Shown one piece after another: positions 60,596 to 64,000 of a stretch of 64,000 nucleotides of DNA. Within the stretch, counting starts at the first letter, position 1. Each line of letters begins with the position of its first letter. Source of the stretch: Asaia astilbis JCM 15831. GTDB lineage: Bacteria; Pseudomonadota; Alphaproteobacteria; Acetobacterales; Acetobacteraceae. Below the pieces are notes generated by a model that was not told where the DNA came from, did not search any database, and was given only the letters and a program-made list of their open reading frames with translations. Where the stretch lies: NCBI RefSeq assembly GCF_000613845.1, contig NZ_BAJT01000010.1, positions 62,001 to 126,000 on the forward strand. The letters run 5' to 3'. The translations under genes were made by a program, and so were the position numbers.

Positions 60596-61176
60596 AGATC
60601 AGGCCATGCTTCTCGATGCGTTCGAAGCCCTGCTCGCCCTCGAGCCTGACTTCGAAATTGTTGGAAAGGCTCGCAATGGCAGTGAAGCGCTCTCTCTGGT
60701 CAAGGAGCACCGTCCGGACATCCTGCTGACGGATATCGAGATGCCCGAACTTGGCGGCATCGAGCTGGCCGAGGCACTTCAGGCAGCCAAGGCGCGCACG
60801 GTTGTTGTGATCGTCACGACATTCGCCCGCGCCGGCTATATGAAACGCGCGCTCAATGCAGGGGTCAGGGGATATCTGCTTAAAGATGCCCCGCTTGCTC
60901 AGCTTTCAGAGGCGCTTCGCACTGTCGGACGCGGCGGGCGCGCCATCGACGACGCTTGCCCAAGCCGTCTGGGACGCCGCCCATGATCCACTCAATCCTC
61001 GGGACCGGGCGATCTTACGCCTCGTGGAGTCCGGCCGATCGAGCGATCAGATCGCCACTCTTTTCGACCTCTCCCCCGGAACCTTGCGGAACTGCTTTTC
61101 CGATATCATCCAGAAAATCGGGGCCAGAAACAGAGTCGAGGCCAGCCGGATCGCGCGTCAGAACGGGTGGCTCTAG
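60564..61176 (+). CDS. Response regulator, NarL/DesR type (frame disrupted at about 60950)
   Basis: Partner of the kinase just upstream. The receiver domain has the acidic pair E11/D12, phosphoacceptor D57 in LLTDIEMPE, VVIVTTFAR and the lysine in GYLLKDAPL. The LuxR-type helix-turn-helix (NPRDRAILRLVESGRSSDQI, then SPGTLRNCFSDIIQKIGARN) lies in another frame; one or two bases are misplaced near 60950, in the codons for G-R-A-I-D-x-T-L-A-Q. Repaired, it is about 204 aa. Its stop overlaps the stop of the minus-strand glycosyltransferase. Confidence 0.88.
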
Positions 61177-62328
61177 CTCAGCAGGGCAACGACACGCTTT
61201 AACACGGTCGCTTCGGCATAAATCGCCTTCGCCCGCTCGCGCCCTGCCGCCCCCATCGCCTCTCGTAAAGAGCGATCGAGAACGAGCCGCGTCAAGGCGT
61301 TAGCAAGAGGCATCGCGAGCCCCGGAGGCACGAGAAGGCCTGTGTCTTCTGGATGATCTGTTCATTCGGCCCACGGATATCGGTGGCCACCACGGGTAAC
61401 CCTGCCAGCATGGCCTCGATAACCGACATGGGCAGGCCCTCGAAATGGCTCGGCAGGGTAAAAATATCGGCCGCCGCCAGCAGGCGCGCCGTGTCATGAC
61501 GATACCCTAGCAGGCGCAACCTGCCGCCTAGAACGGAAGCCGCCTGGGCGAATTCCTGTTCCATCGTGTCGCCGTGATCGGAGGGAAGACGGTCACCAAC
61601 AACAAGGAGCACCGCTTCGGGCACTTTTTCCATCGCCCGCAGGAGTTCGGGATATCCCTTGTGCCGCACAATCCGCGATACCGCGATGATGACGACCTGA
61701 TCATCACGAATTCCGAGAGATCGGCGTATGTCGGCGCGCGCAACGGCATCGGGCCTGTACTGATCAGGGTCGCGCCCATTACCGATGCCTTGCGCAAGAC
61801 GATGAATGCGCCAACGACGAGCGTCCCGCGCCTCGGCTTGTGAAACGGTCATGTACCGGTCTGTCACCTGTCCTGCGACCCATTCGAGCAGAAAGGACAA
61901 GGTACGTCGCCGAAGCGAGCCGGGCTGGTTGAACAAAAAGCCATGACACGTATAGGCGATGCAGGGCACACCACACCACCACCCCGCCACACGCGCCAGA
62001 AAACCGCTGATCGGCATGTGACCATGCACGAGATCGGGTTGCACATACCTGATCAGTCGGATCAACGCTCTCAGCGCACGGAGCTGAGCCACGGGCGAAA
62101 AGGACCGCGCCATTGGGAGAGGATGAACGATAAATCCGTCGTCACGCAGCGTCTTGAGATGCTCACCTTCGGCGCAGCTCCCTCAACCGAGTGACCCGCC
62201 TCTCGCAATGCCTGCATCAGGGGATGCAGGAACTGTTTCATCGCAAAATCGACATTGGTGATTTCGAGAATACGTCGGGCGCCGGGGGCTCGTCTTCCGG
62301 GCTTCCGGCGCCGGAGCCATCCGCTCAT
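61173..62328 (-). CDS. GT4 family glycosyltransferase (frame disrupted at about 61351 and 62174)
   Basis: Retaining GT-B enzyme. The N-terminus has RRILEITNVDFAMKQFLHPL, the acceptor domain VQPDLVHGHMPISGFLARVA and CIAYTCHGFLF, and the donor site HFEGLPMSVIEAMLAGLPVV (E-x7-E). Two bases seem lost: at about 62174 (GCG CCx GAA GGT gives A-P-E-G-E-H) and at 61351-61352 (a C of a CCC run; ATC CCA GAA gives I-P-E-D-T-G-L-L). Repaired, it ends at 61173 with 385 aa. ATG 62328 overlaps the upstream stop by ATGA; a further ATG at 62352 is possible. It is coupled to the heparinase-like gene. Confidence 0.85.
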
Positions 62329-64000
62329 TCGGGAACACGCTCCATCACCCATTGCACGACCTGCCTGGCCGAAGCCTGTTCGGCTTTCTGGATCGAGCCT
62401 GCCTCCTCCGGCGCATTCCCGGAGGAAACTGTCTGACCTGCCTGATCTGTGGTCGCAGAACTTTCCGCCGCAACCTCGTCAGTGGTCGCCGGGACCAGAT
62501 CTGCGCGCTGTGGCCGAATGACGATCTGCAGGCTCGCAACGGGCTTCTCACCGCCAGCATAGACGCTGCGTTCCAGAGAGAGGACACCCCCCTCCTGCCG
62601 GAAGCGCCAGATCATTCCCCCGGCGCGCATCAGGACCTCGTCTCCTTCGGGCGCGAGCTCGGCCTCGACCGAGGGATGGAGGTGAAATCTGATCGCATAG
62701 GCAACGGGACGCTCACCATTGAGACATTCCTCACCGCGAAGATCCTCGCCCGTCGGCCCCAGATAGAGCCGACGCTGCCAGCTCACCCCAAAGCCCGGAT
62801 ACCAGCCATCGTGCTGGCCATCGAGCCAATGCGCCCCGTCCTGCGTCTGATGGCTCAGCGTGACATGAGCAGGTCGGCGCGTCACAGCGCCAGAGGCGTC
62901 GAAATCACAGCACGAGGTCTCTTCAACCACGAGCGAGGAGTGAGCTGCGGTCTCACGCAAAGCCTGCTTCCACGGAGGGGTCGCCGCACCGCCGCAATTG
63001 ACGAAGAGCCGTTGACGGCCATGCGAGAATTCCAGCGAGAGCGGAGCCGCATGGGCATTGCCATCGTAACGCGCAGGCGGAGGGGGCGCCCCATCCACAA
63101 AGAGCAGCGCCTTGCCTGCCCCGATCCGCCAGAAGCCTCCATCAGGCATTGAGGCCGCCAGAAGACGCTGACGGGCCCCATATTGCATGATCCGGTCTAT
63201 CTGACGGTCATCCTGCTCCTTGCTGCCATTGAAAAGGGCGAGACCGCCATCACCATGGCGCAATGCCCGAAGGACAGGACAGACACGGGCGACAGCGTTC
63301 TGCACTTTCTCGGAAGGAGGAAGCTGGGCCATACGCATGAACACGCTGATCTCTGCCAGCTCACGCGCCACTTCCATCTGCGCCTGCGGGCTCCGCTCCC
63401 GCAGCGTCCCATCAGGCAGGATCTGACGGTCCAGCTCCTGCTCGAGATAGCGATAGAAGCGTTGCAGCAGGCCGCTCTGTGAGGGAATGGCAACCCCGAC
63501 GGCCAGAAGCCCCTTGAGCGCCGTGAAATTCTTCCAGCCCTGCTCTTCCAGCGGAAACATCAGCGAGATAAGGCGCCTTCAACCAGAAGGCGATCCATGA
63601 CCTTTTGCCGGAAACCCTGATTGGCAGAGGCGGCGAAGAAATCGAAATGACCGAGCCAGGAAGCCACACGGGCACCTGCGGCCGAAGCGTTGAGCACAAG
63701 TGTGTCGACTGGCGGCTGATCGAGCCAACTCCCGACGATAGAGCGAGCGTAAAGTCTGGCTTCGTCACTCCCCAGAGCGCGCAGATCTCGAAGCCAGGTG
63801 AATCCTTGCAACCAGTTCCGCGTTGCTTCCGGGAGGTCGGCGTATTCCCAGTCATGCGCGCGCAGGGATAGATTGCGCCCCTCGAAACGCGCTGCACCGC
63901 TGACAAGCAATCCGCCATGATCAGGATTACCCGGCCAGATGTCACGGATCGCATGAATGGGACGATCGGGAGCACGTGCGACCCCCGGCACGCTCGAAGG
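62325..64000 (-). CDS. Heparinase II/III family protein (partial, frame disrupted at about 63572)
   Basis: The gene continues past the right edge of the window, so its 5' end is missing. The visible N-terminal part has an all-alpha toroid sequence (RNWLQGFTWLRDLRALGSDE, then GARVASWLGHFDFFAASANQ). The next part, in another frame from about 63572, holds GWKNFTALKGLLAVGVAIPS and the beta-sandwich heparinase II/III region (DGGLALFNGS, LLFVDGAPPPP, LFVNCGG). This architecture is shared by uronic-acid polysaccharide lyases and by related proteins near glycosyltransferases. Its end overlaps the glycosyltransferase start. A role in polysaccharide turnover or export is inference. Confidence 0.8.

Overview
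This window reads as a chromosomal stretch of an alphaproteobacterium, most likely an acetic acid bacterium (Acetobacteraceae, in the range of Asaia, Gluconobacter or Kozakia). The evidence is the yqeY-dnaG-rpoD block, an FYDLN-acid protein, a short bacterial SRP RNA beside dnaX, a single-cysteine DksA, a class II-like AroA, and a short-chain dehydrogenase very like the Gluconobacter NAD xylitol dehydrogenase. It contains no rRNA, CRISPR array or intact mobile element, and one tRNA (Thr-GGT).

Layout. 1-6.7 kb (minus): ribosomal genes rpsF-rpsR-rplI, then yqeY-dnaG-rpoD-GNAT. 6.8-15.1 kb (plus): carAB, with a helix-turn-helix segment in frame ahead of carA and two matching palindromes upstream; a two-module PstS-like binding protein; greA; a threonine dehydratase. 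15.2-22.6 kb (minus): three large glycosyltransferases with unusual accessory repeats. 22.8-26.8 kb (minus): aroA-cmk-rpsA. 27-31 kb: an FYDLN protein and an unrecognised exported protein on plus; a glycosyltransferase on minus. 29.8-37.7 kb (minus): recR with a pteridine-reductase-like SDR, ybaB, dnaX with the SRP RNA, ggt, map and a D,D-carboxypeptidase. 37.8-40.7 kb (plus): clpS-clpA. 40.8-51 kb: small stress and envelope genes, two SDRs, an acyltransferase, a ProP-like transporter and tRNA-Thr, with several AT-rich gene-free gaps that look like accessory DNA. 51-56 kb (minus): dksA, then two cysteine desulfurases, a ferredoxin, mnmA and a GST, which look like one sulfur-transfer/tRNA-thiolation operon. 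56.7-64 kb: a hydrolase, tyrS and a membrane protein/histidine kinase/response regulator operon on plus, meeting a glycosyltransferase and a heparinase II/III-like gene on minus.

About fifteen places show one gene split between two frames (carB, pstS-like, ilvA, cmk, ggt, clpA, a HAD phosphatase, GST, mnmA, tyrS twice, response regulator, a glycosyltransferase twice, heparinase). In almost every case adding or removing one base restores a protein of normal family length, and several of the genes are essential. I therefore treat them as base-level sequence errors and give each gene as one span.

The most interesting candidates are the HTH-carA arrangement with twin TGGGAA-N5-TTCCCA sites, the aromatic repeat array and duplicated C-terminal module of the giant glycosyltransferases, an intrinsic terminator lying inside the next gene's signal-peptide codons, and several near-perfect palindromes in promoter regions.
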